Positions 1 through 14,400 of a stretch of 64,000 bases of DNA are shown piece by piece. A program made the position numbers and the translations under genes. Origin of the DNA: Pseudoips prasinana (lineage: Eukaryota; Arthropoda; Insecta; Lepidoptera; Nolidae). The notes beneath the pieces are model-generated. The model worked only from the letters and a program-made list of their open reading frames with translations, was not told the origin of the DNA and did no database searches. The stretch spans positions 13,713,201-13,777,200 of the forward strand of contig OX621257.1 of the NCBI GenBank assembly GCA_951640165.1. The letters run 5' to 3'. Each line of letters opens with the position of its first letter. Position 1 is the stretch's first letter.

Positions 1-2308
1 TACCACAATCAATCGCTGAACAAGTCACCATGTTAATGAAGAAATATTTTTCAAAAATATCCACGATTTCACATAATATCAGAAAAAACATCAAGAGGCA
101 AATTCGCAGCGTGTCGAAAAGTGTTGAAGTACTGTCAAACTGATGCCAAAAACAGTTCTGTTGCGTCGGATCGCGCATCTCTTTTTATCATACAGTGTTG
201 CAGCTAGTGACATTTCGCTCCCTCAGCCCTTTGTTCCTCTATTCCGTAGGTATACTAACTTTATGGTTTAAACTGACAATTAGCGGAATTAGAACTACAT
301 ATTAATTTTGCATTTCAATGTTATGGATATCCGCACAATACCGCCTGATTCCATTACTCAAAATAGATAGTTTTAAATTAATTTCTCATTTTTGCAAGCC
401 TAATAAACACACGTGCACGTAAATCGTTAAGCCACGATATCAGGTACTCAAGATATAGCAGTACCTACGTCGACCACGTGTTTTTCATAGACGGAGAATA
501 AATTCATTATTTTGTACTAAGTTATAGAAAATTAGTATTTATGTAATATGCTCATATAACGTGTATTGTAGAGAAATAATTAACGTGTATGTATTCCAAC
601 AGTGGTCACAATTGACTGACACCAATTAGACTAGTTCCAATATCATTGCATTTCCCTCTAATACATATTGTATGAAAAGATATTACATACATATATGCAT
701 CACAAAAATATTTCCAAAGTTACCACTTTTTAAGCGACCTCTCTATACGATATATATAAGTAGGATACGTAATTATATTTAAATTATCTAATCGCATAAT
801 AGAGGTGCGGACTAACTTATTTTTCAAACGCTTTGATATTTCTTTACTATTAAGCTTTCTTTGTAGTCCACAAATGAAGCCTAATAGTAAAAAAAAATAT
901 TCAAATTACCATTTGATTATATACTGTAGTTTAACAGTTCTATATATGCCCTATTCTTTTCATATGAGCTATATTAGAAGGAGATAGAATTATATTTCAC
1001 CTTTTGAATGCCACAAGTATGTATAAGTGACAGCAAAATGAGCTCATACACGTCACGTTCACGAAAATATTCGGCATCATACATTACAGGGGCAATTAAC
1101 AAATTAAATTAGTTCAGTGATGTAAACAACAGTATTACCAGCAATGTATCGCGATATTATATTGGAACCATTGGAGACGAAATCCAAGACACAGCGATAG
1201 CTATAACAAACAAATAAAATACTACTATTGGTTTATCCATACTAGTAACATACGCCACCCATATTACAGAATAATTAGCGAAATCAAGAAATTTCTTAAA
1301 ATTGAGAAACATATTTATGAGACAGGATGCTAATTCCATTCTTAAGGTTCAATCTATAGCGTGCAGCCATCTCGCTCGCACATTCAAATAAATGCTAATA
1401 AATAGCCATTTGCCACCATAGCACTGTATAGATGAATAACCAAAATTTGCAAACATATACATACATATAATACGCAGTAAACACCCCGACCAAGACAAAT
1501 AGAATATTGTCTCGTAACCTTTTAATCAGACGGCAGGTTATAAAAACAGAGTCATGATATTCTTATGCTTCCTTGAATTGAAATAGCATTTTCCAATTAT
1601 TCAATCTAGGGACAAAGTTGCCCGCGACTAAAATCGGTGTCAGCTATTACATTATTTTTGTAGAATTCTGTCTTTATACTAACTTCTGCGCTCACTAAAC
1701 CCAATTTGTTAATACAGTAAATAAAGAAAACATTGGACGGACTACGCCTTAAATCTAAGTTCTCTAGTATTGTATTAAGCTTCACTGATCAACTGTGGCT
1801 TGACAAGTAAAAGAGTATATTAATACCCAAGTCCTAGTACAAGAATATGTTAATCCCCAACCTGAATACATTTCATTATTTCATCATCGGGGAGGGGTTG
1901 GTTGGGCAACTCACGAGTGACTACCAACTGCTTGTTTAATAAGACTATAACACCTCCTATCCTAATATCTCCCATATATCAATCCATACATTACTTTCTA
2001 TTATTATGGCGTTAACATTGACCCTATGTGGCTTTCTCTGCTTCACCGAACTATACTCAATCGGTGTAAGCCTACATGAATCCTGAAAATATAACTCTAC
2101 ATTTTACCAAAAAACTAAATTAAGTCACAATTCCTGTATTCAATATCGCATAGGAAGGAATTGCATCACATTTCAAAAGTATGTTTCTCCATTTTAACAT
2201 TTTTAACCAATGACAGAGTTCAGTCCAATAATCAGAGTTGATTTATCATTGTATGGCATAGCGTCGCGTGGCAACACGTTACGTAGCGTGGAACTATAGG
2301 TGTACGTT
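1..2308. other. LST2 3' UTR / downstream flank, no gene seen
   Basis: AT-rich sequence after the LST2 stop (minus strand). Short open frames here have no recognisable similarity. I saw no convincing polyadenylation signal position and no obvious transposon ends. Confidence 0.5.
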
Positions 2309-2445
2309 TCACCGTTGCGTAGTTTGTCGACGGCACGTGGAGGCGATGGATCGGAAGCACTCGTCACACACCCGCACCGGCTTCAGCTGCCCGTAGCGAG
2401 GGAGCGGGATAGAGTTTGAACTGCACGATGCGCAGAATACTTTAC
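2309..2445 (-). CDS. LST2: LST2 terminal exon, second half of FYVE finger and stop
   Basis: 137 bases. Begins [20 protein letters not shown], continues [16 protein letters not shown] and ends TTQR with TGA at 2309-2311. It supplies the third and fourth zinc-binding Cys pairs and the RVC motif. A short C-terminal tail after FYVE is normal for this family. Acceptor gcag at 2446-2449. Confidence 0.95.
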
Positions 2446-5400
2446 CTGCAAGATGACAAAAAAAAGTTTAGTAATTAATAAAGGAAGCTAAATAAGCAAG
2501 TCTGAAGCTAGAATAGGATACCCGTAACCTTGTCTGCTATTCTATACCAATGATCACAACCTCTAAATGGAAACCACTTTAGCAGCCGCATCTCAGTATA
2601 AAATAGAGAAACGGTCGAAATGGCACACTCACACAAACACGCGCATCGACAAGACCCCTAAGCGGTTATCGCGGTGCTGTCAGTAGTGAGTGCCGCGTCA
2701 AAACGAGTGGTCGCGTATAATTTTATCTTTTTAAAACTCCACGTGCGTATACGCTGTTTGGACTCGGCTCATCAAAACGAAGCTTAGTATTTTAACCATC
2801 CTGCTGATTTATAAAACAAATATGTTTTTTTTAATAATAATAATATGTATTAAAACATTAAAAGTTACAACCCAACAGCTTCAATAGATCATAGGTAATT
2901 ATTTCGTCAACTAGGCTTAGTTAACTTACTGTCCATATCTATACTGTGGCCGCGTTACCAAGTCGTGGTCCTTCTTATCCCATAAGGACGAATGTCAAAA
3001 CTACTGATTGGGCCCTTTACTTTTAAATATATATTTTTTTTTATGTATTGAGTTATGTTCGAACTCGTAGAACAAAAGTTGTTGTTGTTGATATTAGCAA
3101 TCTAGTCCTGCGAGGTTATTGGTGTTTTACAAATAACCCTGTTTGGGTGGTAACAATGTCCTTACCGCAGTTCCTACAGTGGTGCCTGCGGCGGAAGGCA
3201 GTGAAGGGCGCGGCGCAGCGCATGCAGGCGGGCGCGGCTATGTCCGGCACCCACTCGGGCAAACGCTCCACACCGGCTGGCGAACTGAGGGCAGCATAAA
3301 TACCATTTAATTTATTTGTAATAATATAGCACATATACAAATCTGTATGTAAAGTATAACATACCCGTTGTGTACAACGTTAGCCAACACATTTACAAAA
3401 TTTTATTCAACTTCCAAGAATCCTAAAGCTAAACGATTGCATATAAGTGAAAACTCTTAATTGACCTCCTTGTTCTATTTGTAAACTAGCTGCAGGTTAT
3501 CTTGAGAAATAAAATAAAAAATAACTTCAATCTCCGCTAGGCACGGAGGCGTCCAAGTCAACTGCGTTAGCTAGGCTTGCGTCTAGTTGTCTGCGTTGGT
3601 ACGTTCTGGTCTCACCACTGCGATCACAGTCTTTCCTAGAGCTAGTCGCCCGCTGACGTTATATATAGAGTCGTTAGTATTGTCTGTATGTAACGTATAA
3701 AATACCTGTTGTAACTCAAATCGCCGGTAGACACAGAAGCTTGCAAGTTAACTACGTTATCAGCGGACTTGCGTCTAGTGCTTGCGTTCGTTGGTACGTT
3801 CTGGTCTCGCCACTGCGTTCAGTATTTCCTAGAGTTAGTCACCCGAAGCCGTTAGATATAGAGTCGGTAGTATTTTCTGTATGTAACGTATAACATACCT
3901 ATTGTAACTCAAATCGCCGGTATAGCTTGCAATTTAACTGCGTTATCAGCGGACTTGCGTCTAGTGCCTGCGTTGGTACGTTCTGGTCCCGCCACTGCGT
4001 TCACAGTCTTTCCTAGAGCTAGTCGCCCGCTGATGTTAGATATAGAGTCGTGTCTAGAACAATAGTCAGCGCAGGCGACGGAGGAGGCGAGGGGGCGGGA
4101 CACAGCGCACCACGCCTCGCGCACCGGTGCGCCCCGCACTGCGTCACCGTCCGCCGCGACAGTCACACGCGAATCACTATATTTCTCGTTCATATTGTTT
4201 CTTGTAAAATCGTAATACAGATTTATTACAAACATGCTGTTTTTATCCTGCTAAGACCTGCAGGACTTCCGCACACTCTCAAACAAGTCGTTAGTATTGT
4301 CTGTATGTAACGTATAACATACTTGTTGTAACTCAAGTCGCCGGTAGACGCATAAGCTTGCAAGTTAACTGCGTTATCAGCGGACTTGCATCTAGTGCCT
4401 GCGTTCGTTGGTACGATCTGGTCTCATCACTGCCTTCAGTGTTTCCTAGAGTTAGTCGCCGCTGACGTTAGATAAAGTCGTTAGTATTGACTGTATGTAA
4501 CCTATAACATACCTGTTGTAACTCAAATCGCCGGTAGACACAGAAGCTTGCAAGTTGACTGCATTATCGGCGGACTTGCGTCTAGTTTCTGTGTTCGTAG
4601 GTTCTGGTCTCGGTTCTCTCACTGGGTTCACAGTGTTGCCGAGAGTTAGTCGCCCGCTACCGTTTGATGTTGAGTCAGAAGTACTATCTGCGTACACTTC
4701 TTCAGCTGAATATACACTGTCGAAGGAACTGCCTGCAATACCAAACAATAGGGCGTAAGCGCTAAAGTGTACTGCTTGTATTAAAAGTCAGATCATCTTA
4801 GGCCAGACGTTTGACTAACACTAGAGTAAAAGGATGTAATGAAAAATCATTTTTTGGCATATACACGGTGTAACATAAATATTGAAAGAAACGTATTGCC
4901 TATAATGGACAATGTCAGAGTTGTTCAAACCACCCAGTAGGCCTCTGACATGCCTTAACGACTGTTGTCTAATGACTACAACCGGGAACGACTTAACGTG
5001 CCCTCCGAAGCACAGAGACGCTCAGAAATTGAACACTTCGCGGTCACCCATCTATGGACTGACCGTGAGCCTAGTTGCTTAAGCTATGAAAAAACAGCAC
5101 CACTTTATTTGACGTCCTTAACTATAAATATAAAAAATGTGGGTAAAAGCTATTTTGTGCTGAACACAAATTAGAACAGGTGAAAAGACTTTGGAATGTG
5201 AATATCACAAGATACTCATTAAATAAAAAACAAAAATTATTTCGAAAATATTTGAATAATGAATACTCTAAACTCTAAAGGTTTTGATATCTCAATCCGC
5301 GAATCCGGACCTCGGAAGGAAATATATGCTCCAAATAATATACTATGGGATGTTTGTTAGAAATATTTATTTCTAATATCGTAATAATAATTACCGTTCT

Positions 5401-8400
5401 GTATCACTTGATCTTCTGAAACCTCGTACTCTATAGCGTCTGATTTTTCAACAGGCGGTGGTTCCGGCGGATCTGGACTCTGGTTCATAAGGAATACGGA
5501 TTTGAGAATATTCCGTAAGTCCGCTGCGAAATTTGTTTGTAGTTGGTCCGCTACCCCCGCAATACAGACAAACAGACGGTGGATTAAGTCTTCACTTGAT
5601 CTGGAAACGAAACATGTAAAGATTATTATGGAATAAATTAAGACTCTCCGCATATTTTTTCAAAAAGATAAGTATTTAAATAAATTCATTTTGTTATAAC
5701 GTAGAGACGAAAGAATAAAAAATAAGTTCCATTTTTCCATATATGCCTTAAATGTATGAATGACAATCCAAGGAGTGGAATGTAAGCAAGAGTAATATCC
5801 TGGGCCATTAGGATATTAAGAATGCCACAAGCAGGGCAATCAATTTGGCCACGTTCTGGGCCACAAAAATTTGACTGTTATGCCATCGACACGCTAAGAA
5901 GAATTCACACACGGCCATCTAAGCAGAGATTCCAAACTAATCAGAGCTTGTTAAATGGAAACCAGATAACTGATATACTACATGTACTACTTTTCTTACG
6001 TAAATACATATTTATATTTATAATGACACTCTGGGGGATATGCCATAAACGCCACGCTTGCCAGACAGGTTGGCGATTGCAGTTTGATGGTCATAGTTCA
6101 CAGAAAACCACTGCTGCCCGTTGTCTGGTACAGACTCAGGAGGAACAGATATTTTCATGCACACAAATTCTTGTCGTTTGGCAAATTCTAAACATAATCA
6201 TCTTCATAGCCCGTAGCCTAGTTGGGAGTGCTCCTGCCTACGAAGCTGGTGGTCCTCGGTTCGAATCCCGGTAAGTGCAAATATTTGTGTGATGGGCACG
6301 AATATTTGTTTCTGAGTCATGGATGTTTTCTATGTATTTAAGTATTTATCTATCTATATAAGTATGTATATCGTCGCCTGGTACCCATAGTACAAGCTTT
6401 GCCTAGTTTGGGGCTAGGATGATCTGTGTGACATTGTCCCAATACAATACATTATATTTTGCTTAATTTGTTGTACTCAGACATAACTCTCTCTCTCTCT
6501 TCTTAATAACATGACAAATGCGTCAAGTCACGTCAAAGAATCTATTCGGAAAAACAAGATAAAGCGACAAATCAGATAGGCTATTGGGGTCTATGATATG
6601 ATGTCCTCCTGTATGTATCCGGTGATGGCGCACGCATATGGCTTTCAAAACCATAACAATTTAGCTTTCTATACTCTATCACATGACACATAGTACAATG
6701 CTAGATAACTAGTGGTGTTACAAGAGCTATGTTTACAGTTATATATCGTTGGATATTATTGAAGTGGCGGTGTTTGGCCGTGTAGCCTCGTATAGGACAG
6801 TAGCCTGATGTATAAAGTGCAGTCGCGGAGCAGCAAGAAATTCATACAAAGACCCTTTGACCTACTGACACTGATCGCAAACATTCGTACGAAATTAAGA
6901 CGCTGGACGAAGGTCAAACTGCATCAACGAATGTGGCGTCGACTATACTATATAATGTATCAAATCTCGTGTATATGCCCCATTGAGTATGTTTCGCCGG
7001 AGCGTCTCAACTGGGCCGTGTTGAAACCGGTAGTAGAGACACCCGCTGAGTTTGTTTCGCTGGGTCTTCTCAGTTGGGGCGCATTGGATCCGGTGGTAGC
7101 ATTAAAGCGCGACCGTCGTTATAGACACAAGGTCCGGCATAATGATAACATCTAATTCGTACCTTAATATAGACAGAACCATTCAGACAATATGTAGTAA
7201 AAATATAGCTAAAATTTAGAAAATTAAACCTACACATGATCCTTGACAATAACTTAATTTTAGTTAGCTAAATATCGTTACTGTTATAAAATAAATCTTA
7301 TTGTAAATTATTTCCTACAATCCGTGTACCTAAATATCTATATGTACCCAGAAATAATTATAAATTAATTATATATTACTGCGAACATGTTCTGACTATT
7401 TACAAACGCTTTTTTAAAGTCTACGTGAATAAAAACCTTTTTTATTTTATTTATTATTATTTATTTATTTATATACCCTTACTTGAATTTTCCTCTCGCT
7501 TGATGCCTGGCTGCTAACTCCTGCGCTTGGAGCGCGAGTGCTATCTGTTCGTCATCAGCGCATTCCGATAAACCGCTGCCACTGCAATATTAAATGAAAG
7601 GCGAATGTTGAAAGTAATAATTAATGTGACATATTTAAGTAGAGCTATAAATAAAACTCTTAAATATAACCATGAACACAAAGTCTATTAAAAATTATAC
7701 AATTAGCAACGCCCCATTATACAATTTTATAATTGGGAGAAAATATTTCGGGCACCAAAAACCCAGAATTTTAAAATTTGGAGAAAATATTCCGGGCACC
7801 AGAGTTCTGTAAAATTCATGGAAATTTTCGTATTACTCCTTAACCCCGAAGAAAATTTAGGATGGGATATTGCAGAAATAGAATTTTTTGCTCGCTAAAA
7901 TGGTGACGGAAGTTATGAAGTCTAAGCAACTGTTCATTTTAATGCAACGAACGCACCAACTCATCTTCGTTATGCATCCGCAATCAGAGACTGTTTATAA
8001 AGCTTTCGATTTGAAATACAAGAATATCGACAAAGAAACCAGCGTAGCATAGCGATAAAAAGTCGTCTTGCTATAGCGTTCACCGATGAAATCATAATAA
8101 ATCACACAAGTCTATGACTGCAAGCACGGGGATCCGTCTGTGTGTCAGACACGGCCCAAGTTAACAGTGCCCTCAATACTGTCATTACCAAGACAATTAA
8201 TATTTGCAAAGGACAAAAAAATATATTAATATGCAGCAAAGTTTATGCAAGTAAAGGAAAAAGGAAGATTTGTGGAAAAAATATTATAATTAACTTACCC
8301 TTCATCAACAAAGTGGTCCAAATTCAGTCTCAGCGGACTACTCTGTGGTTGCGACGACCGGTTGTCCAACAAAACGATACCGGGCGACCATTTCCCCTTT

Positions 8401-11400
8401 TTTTTCTTATTTCTTACGGATTTACGCACCTTCTTAGTACGGGTCTCTCTACTACTCTGGCTAGGACCCTCTTCTATATTATTGTCTTCAGTTAAAGAAC
8501 TAATTTTCTTATCCGATTCCCTATTTCTCCTCAACTCTTTGATCAGTTCATTGATAGTACTGTACTCATCTTCGGGAACATTTGCTCCCCAATCTTGTAA
8601 AACACGCCTCGCTTCCTCAGTCGATTGACTTTCTCCGTCAGTATTATTATTTAACCTATTAATAACTTGGGACGAACCTGCTTCATTTTTAGTATTGTCG
8701 TTTTCTACATAATTAATATTCACAACATCATTATTTACATCTGAGAAGGAACTTTCTAGTGTGTTTTTCTCGTGTTTTGTGTCATCTTCTGTATCTGGAT
8801 TCTTTAATACCCTGTTTTGTTGCATGTGATCTTTAATCTGCTTGGTTTCATCGGGCGATCTATCTAAGCTAGTATTTTCAGTACTGACGCCCGAATCTAC
8901 CGGGGATTCGTGCTCGCTTTCATAACCTAACATAAACTTAACTTTGTCTTCTTCTCTATCTATTATCCTGTCATGAAAACTGGAGTCTTCTGTGGTTTCA
9001 TTATAATTGCTATACTCTTCATTAGTTAGTAATAGGGAGCTTAAATTAGCATTGGCAATGGAAATGTTTGTATGGACGATATCGGCATCTATATTGTCTG
9101 GGATAATTAAAGGTAGCTCAGAATTAAGCATTGGGCCGTTCATATCTCCATTTTCATCCTCTTGATTAAAAACTGCGGAGTTATTGTGAGAAAGTGATGA
9201 TAAAACGGCGGGTTCATGACTTATTGCGTTTGGTATGAGGTATCCGTGTGAAGTGGAAGGCATACAGCTTAGTTGTTCATTTCGGGGTCCTGAAAACCCG
9301 AACGCTTCTTCGTCTGAAGCTATTAGGGATGGAACATCGTTGGTCGAAAAGGAATGCATTTGATTATGGTCTTTAATATCGTCTATAATGACGTCACTTG
9401 TAGCGATGGATGACAGTCTATCGGCGATTTCAGTGACCTGTTCATTCAATGATGTGACTAAGTCATGATCTGGAAGTTGTCTATTTGTGTCGCTCGTTGA
9501 GGCTGAGACGGCATTAATGACTAGAGGGTCGAACATCATTAGACCATTAGTGGACAAGTTTCTTAGAGAAGATAGATCGTTAGAGTCAGTTTTGCTGATT
9601 TTCCTGGATTTCGTACTGGTGTCGTTAGTTTGGAATGTGTCAGTGCTGGTCTCGGAGCAGTGTCGGGATTTGTTTTGTTCGTCGGGCTCTTCGGTAAGTC
9701 GTCGCAAGCCGTCAATGATGGGCGTCATTACTTCGATGTTGTCCGGGAGGTAGTCTGCCTCCGTTATCACAGGATCACTTGAGCTGGAAAGAAAAATGTC
9801 GATATTTTATATTATCATTCACGTGCACATATGAACATATCAATCGATTATATATCTGAACCAATCCGATAGTTGGTATCTACATCCTCCGTAAGGGTGT
9901 TGGCAAGGGATTCATAGATATGTACTCGAAGTTTAACGGTACTCGCCGATAGAAAGCCGATTATATTCATGACTAGCTGTGCCCGCGACTTCGTCCGCGT
10001 GTTAATTAGTTTATTAAGTTTTTTTTTGTTTTTTAGTAAAATAAATGACTTTTTCTAAAATAAAAGTAGCCTAAGTTACTCCTTATTACATCACCTCCTG
10101 CCAATAAAAGTCCCGTCAAAATCGGTCCAGCCGTTTCAGAGATTAGCCGGAACAAACAGACAGACAGACAGACAAAAATTGTAAAAAATGTTATTTTGGT
10201 GTATGTACCGTATATATATTCATATTTATGTAGAAAAAACCGGTTATTTCAATATTACAAACAGACACTCCAATTTTATTTATTTGTATAGATTTCCCAG
10301 TTTTGAGTATAAATATTTAACTTGAGTAAAACTTAACCTACACGAGTGAGTTTTCAGTTTAACATATTCCGAAGGTTGATTTGTTTGGGTATTGTTATGG
10401 TACACAGTAGAATATTTTTATTTTACAAGGATAAATACTACCTTTGTCTCGAGTAGAGGTCGCGGCAATTCGCGTGATCGGCATAGAAGCGAGTAACGAA
10501 CTCTCCAATATCCGGGTAGGAACACGACCAGTCGTTAGTTGATTCATTTTCTGCAACATTTCACAATTTAATTATTTATTTATCTGCTTACAGCCATGGC
10601 CCGTAAAAAGTAAAAAAGGAAAGTACGTAACGGAACCCTGTACGGTAGCGATACATGGGACTAAGAGAAATACTGGATTTGGAACCTTGAAAGAAGTTAG
10701 CGAATGAAGTGTGGAAAAATAACAGCTGGACGAAGTAAGGAGTCTAGCGACAGAGTAAGGAGTCAAGGAAGTTTTGAGGATGGTTAGCAAAACAGGTGTT
10801 TATTATTGACTAAAGAAAATAGAAACATGTATGAAGATTGGAAGACGGAGAGAAGAGGCAGTCCTTCAGGACATACATATTAGATTAAAATAACGCAGCG
10901 CCTTGAGACCAATATGCTCAGATTCTCAAAAAACGTTAAAAATTTAGCAAACTAAATGTGTCTACTGTTAAATTGGACAAGTAAGGCAATAGAAACATTA
11001 CATGAAAAGCTATATAAAATAGCATTCAAAATAAAATTTATTTTTTGCGAACACAGTAGAAAATGTACATTTACGGGTGATGTTAACTGTTTAATCCACA
11101 TTTCCAGCCTCTTGGAGCATGAAACTGGATTTTCAGAAATTTATTATTTTCGTGTTAATTGTCAATAATTTCCATTATTATCTCGTTTGAAATTTAAGTC
11201 ATCGAACATGTTTCTGTATGTATGTAAAAGAAAAAACTTTTGATGAAAAGATTTTATTTTGTTGTTTTATACTATTAATACTTAAGTAGAACATTTTAAA
11301 TTGCAAATTAAAGCCTCCTTGTATATCAATCAAATTACTCCCATCCACCTGAACTTGGGACTGGAGTTCAAATGCGAGGAAAGCTATTACAGCTATGGTA

Positions 11401-14400
11401 GAAGATATCTATACAGTAGTAATATTGTATTACTACTGTATAGCAAGCCCGCAAGGTATTTCTTCCCGACCTTCATTCGACTACTTTGTCACATCACTTT
11501 CATAACTGGTACTCACCGGCAGGCAGATCGAGGGTGGCCAGGTTGGAGATGTCCTCGTTGGTGCACAGCAGCCGCTCCAACGCCATCAGTTCCCGTCGCG
11601 ATAACGTCCACAGTAACGAACGTATCTTGTGTAGTAGCGTGCGGAACGGACGGAACATGTCTGACATTTCTTCTGAAATAAGATAACAGGCCTCTGTCAC
11701 TCGGCACTTTATAGGGGTCCAGCTTTAGCAAGCGATGACGAAAGTACGTACTTGCGATGTTCATCTATACAAATAATCTATACATCTATACAAATAAATA
11801 AAATTGAAGTGTCTGTTTGTAATATTGAAATATCCGATTTTTACTACATGTAATGAATATATATACGGTACATACTCCAAAATATATTTTTTTAAATTTT
11901 TGTCTGTCTGTTTGTTCCGGCTAATCTCTGAAATGGCTGGACTGATTTTGACGGGACTTTTATTGGCAGGTAGCTGATGTAATAAGGAGTAACTTAGGCT
12001 ACTTTTATTTCAGAAAAAAAAACAACAAAAATAAAACAAAATAAACTAATTAACACGCGGACGAAGTCGCGGGCACAGCTAGTAGCAAATATGGCTCTCG
12101 TGCGTAATTATTCGGTGCACATTCATTCAAACGCGTATTTTTGTAAATAAATCGAAGTGGACCTGTGTCACATGTTATTTTTGAAGCGACCGTACGAGTA
12201 GCTCGATAAAGGCTCATCGAGCTATTCGTACGATCGCAGCCGGTAATAATATTTTAGTGAGCGAGAAGGGCAGAACGATATTGCGATGTTAAGAACAAAA
12301 CAAACTAATGCGTAATGATCCGATGCACGTTCGTTCGCATACGTAATGCCTTTGAATTTTATTTACTTTAATAAAGTAAATAAAATCAAAGATAAGATAA
12401 AGCGTCCGCACTAGATAGATTAAATGGATCATTACTAGTTGCGACGAAGATAATATTTTGCACAAAGCATTAATCATTCTTCAGTGATTATACTGAATTA
12501 TGGAGAAACATCCCTATTACACTTTTTGGCCCGACAAGGAATTTGAACCCACGACTTCATTAGGCTAGGGTTTGGCCCAGATGAAGGGAGATAGAAAGTA
12601 TTGTTTTTACTCTCCATCTAAATATAATAGCTCAATCTACTGGAGAAGTACAGACCCAGCATATCCAGACTGTAATAAGTTGAGATGTGGTTTAAAAAAA
12701 GCGTTATATTTTTCTATTTCAAACTGTCAAAAATTTACCCAATTTACAATCTGGAAAACAAGAAATCTCAAAATAAGTTTAAGTCACAAATTAAATTGGT
12801 TGTTGATTACTATAATCGATTAACGGTAATGAGCTCAAACAATGTAATATAAAATCTCTTACACCAGACACCAGATAACCGATTTAATCATAATAATAAA
12901 GAAAAACATTAACATAACGTGAACAGTAAAAAATAAAATGTAAACAAAATAAATCGTAATATCGGCTATCGTTCAAATCGATTTATTAGTTATTGGCAAC
13001 TATATTTTTAATCTATGCTGACAGTGACTGGTGACAGATTTTGAATCCTAATCTATGATCGGTTACTCGTTTCTCGTATCGTTTAGTGCGTGTGTGATTT
13101 GAGTATTTTTTATTGTTTTGTTCCTGGACAACTGCATTCTCTCTACGGACTTCTGATATTGCTTAACTTGTACGACTTTTGCTAACATACTGGACACGGA
13201 TTAACTATTAAATAGCAATCGCCCTTAAAAATCTGCTGTTTAGTATAGGTTGGTAAATAACCTCTCTATGAAGTACTAAATCTTTTATAACTCTGCTCAC
13301 AGATTGAAAAAATCCATGGATTTTTTGTAATTGGCTGATAATTTATAGACCCATTAATTGACACCACTTTTATCTATTTAACATCCTAGCTCAATATTGT
13401 ATGAAATCGTATCCGTCTCCTTTCTTTTATAGTATTTCAACTTTATCACATAAGCATAAGGTCCACTTTCAATTGAGGCAATTTGACAGATTGGGGTAGC
13501 TTGATATGCTGGCGCCTGTACACCTTACAGAATATTTTGCTGGCAATTATTATGTTAAAATCACCAGCCCGTTCAACGAGTAAGACTGGATTACAGTATA
13601 AATATGGATAGTAAGGTAACAAGCCTATTCAATGAAATAATTACCTACGCTCTATTGAAGCTGTAAAGTTCTAACTTTAAATGTTCTAGATACCTATTAT
13701 ATTTTTTTATTAAAACATATTTGTTTTATAAATCAGCAGAACGGTTAAAATATGAAACATCTAGTTTTGATGCAGACGAGTTCCAAAAGCCGTATACTAC
13801 GCAATACGCACGTGGATTTTAAAAAGATTGAGGGGATAAACTTTTACGCTACCAATCGTTTTGACTCGGCACTCACTACTGACAGCACCGCGACAACCGC
13901 TTAGGGGCCTTGTCAATGCGCATGTTTGTGTGAGTGTGCAGCTTCGATCTTTTGGTAGTTTTCGTACTGTCTAATTTTATACTGAAATTGGATCGACAAA
14001 TTTTAATTTGTCTCTCTCGTCATACTAATAATAAGCTACAGTAACGGCATTGCTATGTTCTGGTGTATACCTGGTGGCTTGTCTATGCTGAGCGGCCCGC
14101 TGGAGAATATCAGTAGTCCACTGACTATAGCTAAACGAGGCACAGCAAACATCAGCGCCGGGTCATAGGAGTCAACCTGGAAGGTCCCAAAATATTAATA
14201 AGATTATTTGAATGAAAGGCAAATAATCAGATGATTTGTAAAGAAAATTACTTCGTTTCCGAAAACTAAAATAACACGCATATAGAACATGTAACATTAA
14301 TGTTAAGTAAATAAAACCTTTCTTTAATCACCATCATCATCGCATCGACCGAAAGACTCCCACTGCTGGACTAAGGGTGCCTTTCCACCCTAAGGCCAAA

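Noticed and set aside
3712..4480. Exon copies as additional coding LST2 exons
   Set aside because: Internal stops, frameshifts or missing acceptors; phases do not permit an in-frame chain. Only the 4513-4732 exon fits.
8142..8628. Plus-strand open frames opposite the large LST2 exon
   Set aside because: Shadows of the coding strand with no similarity.
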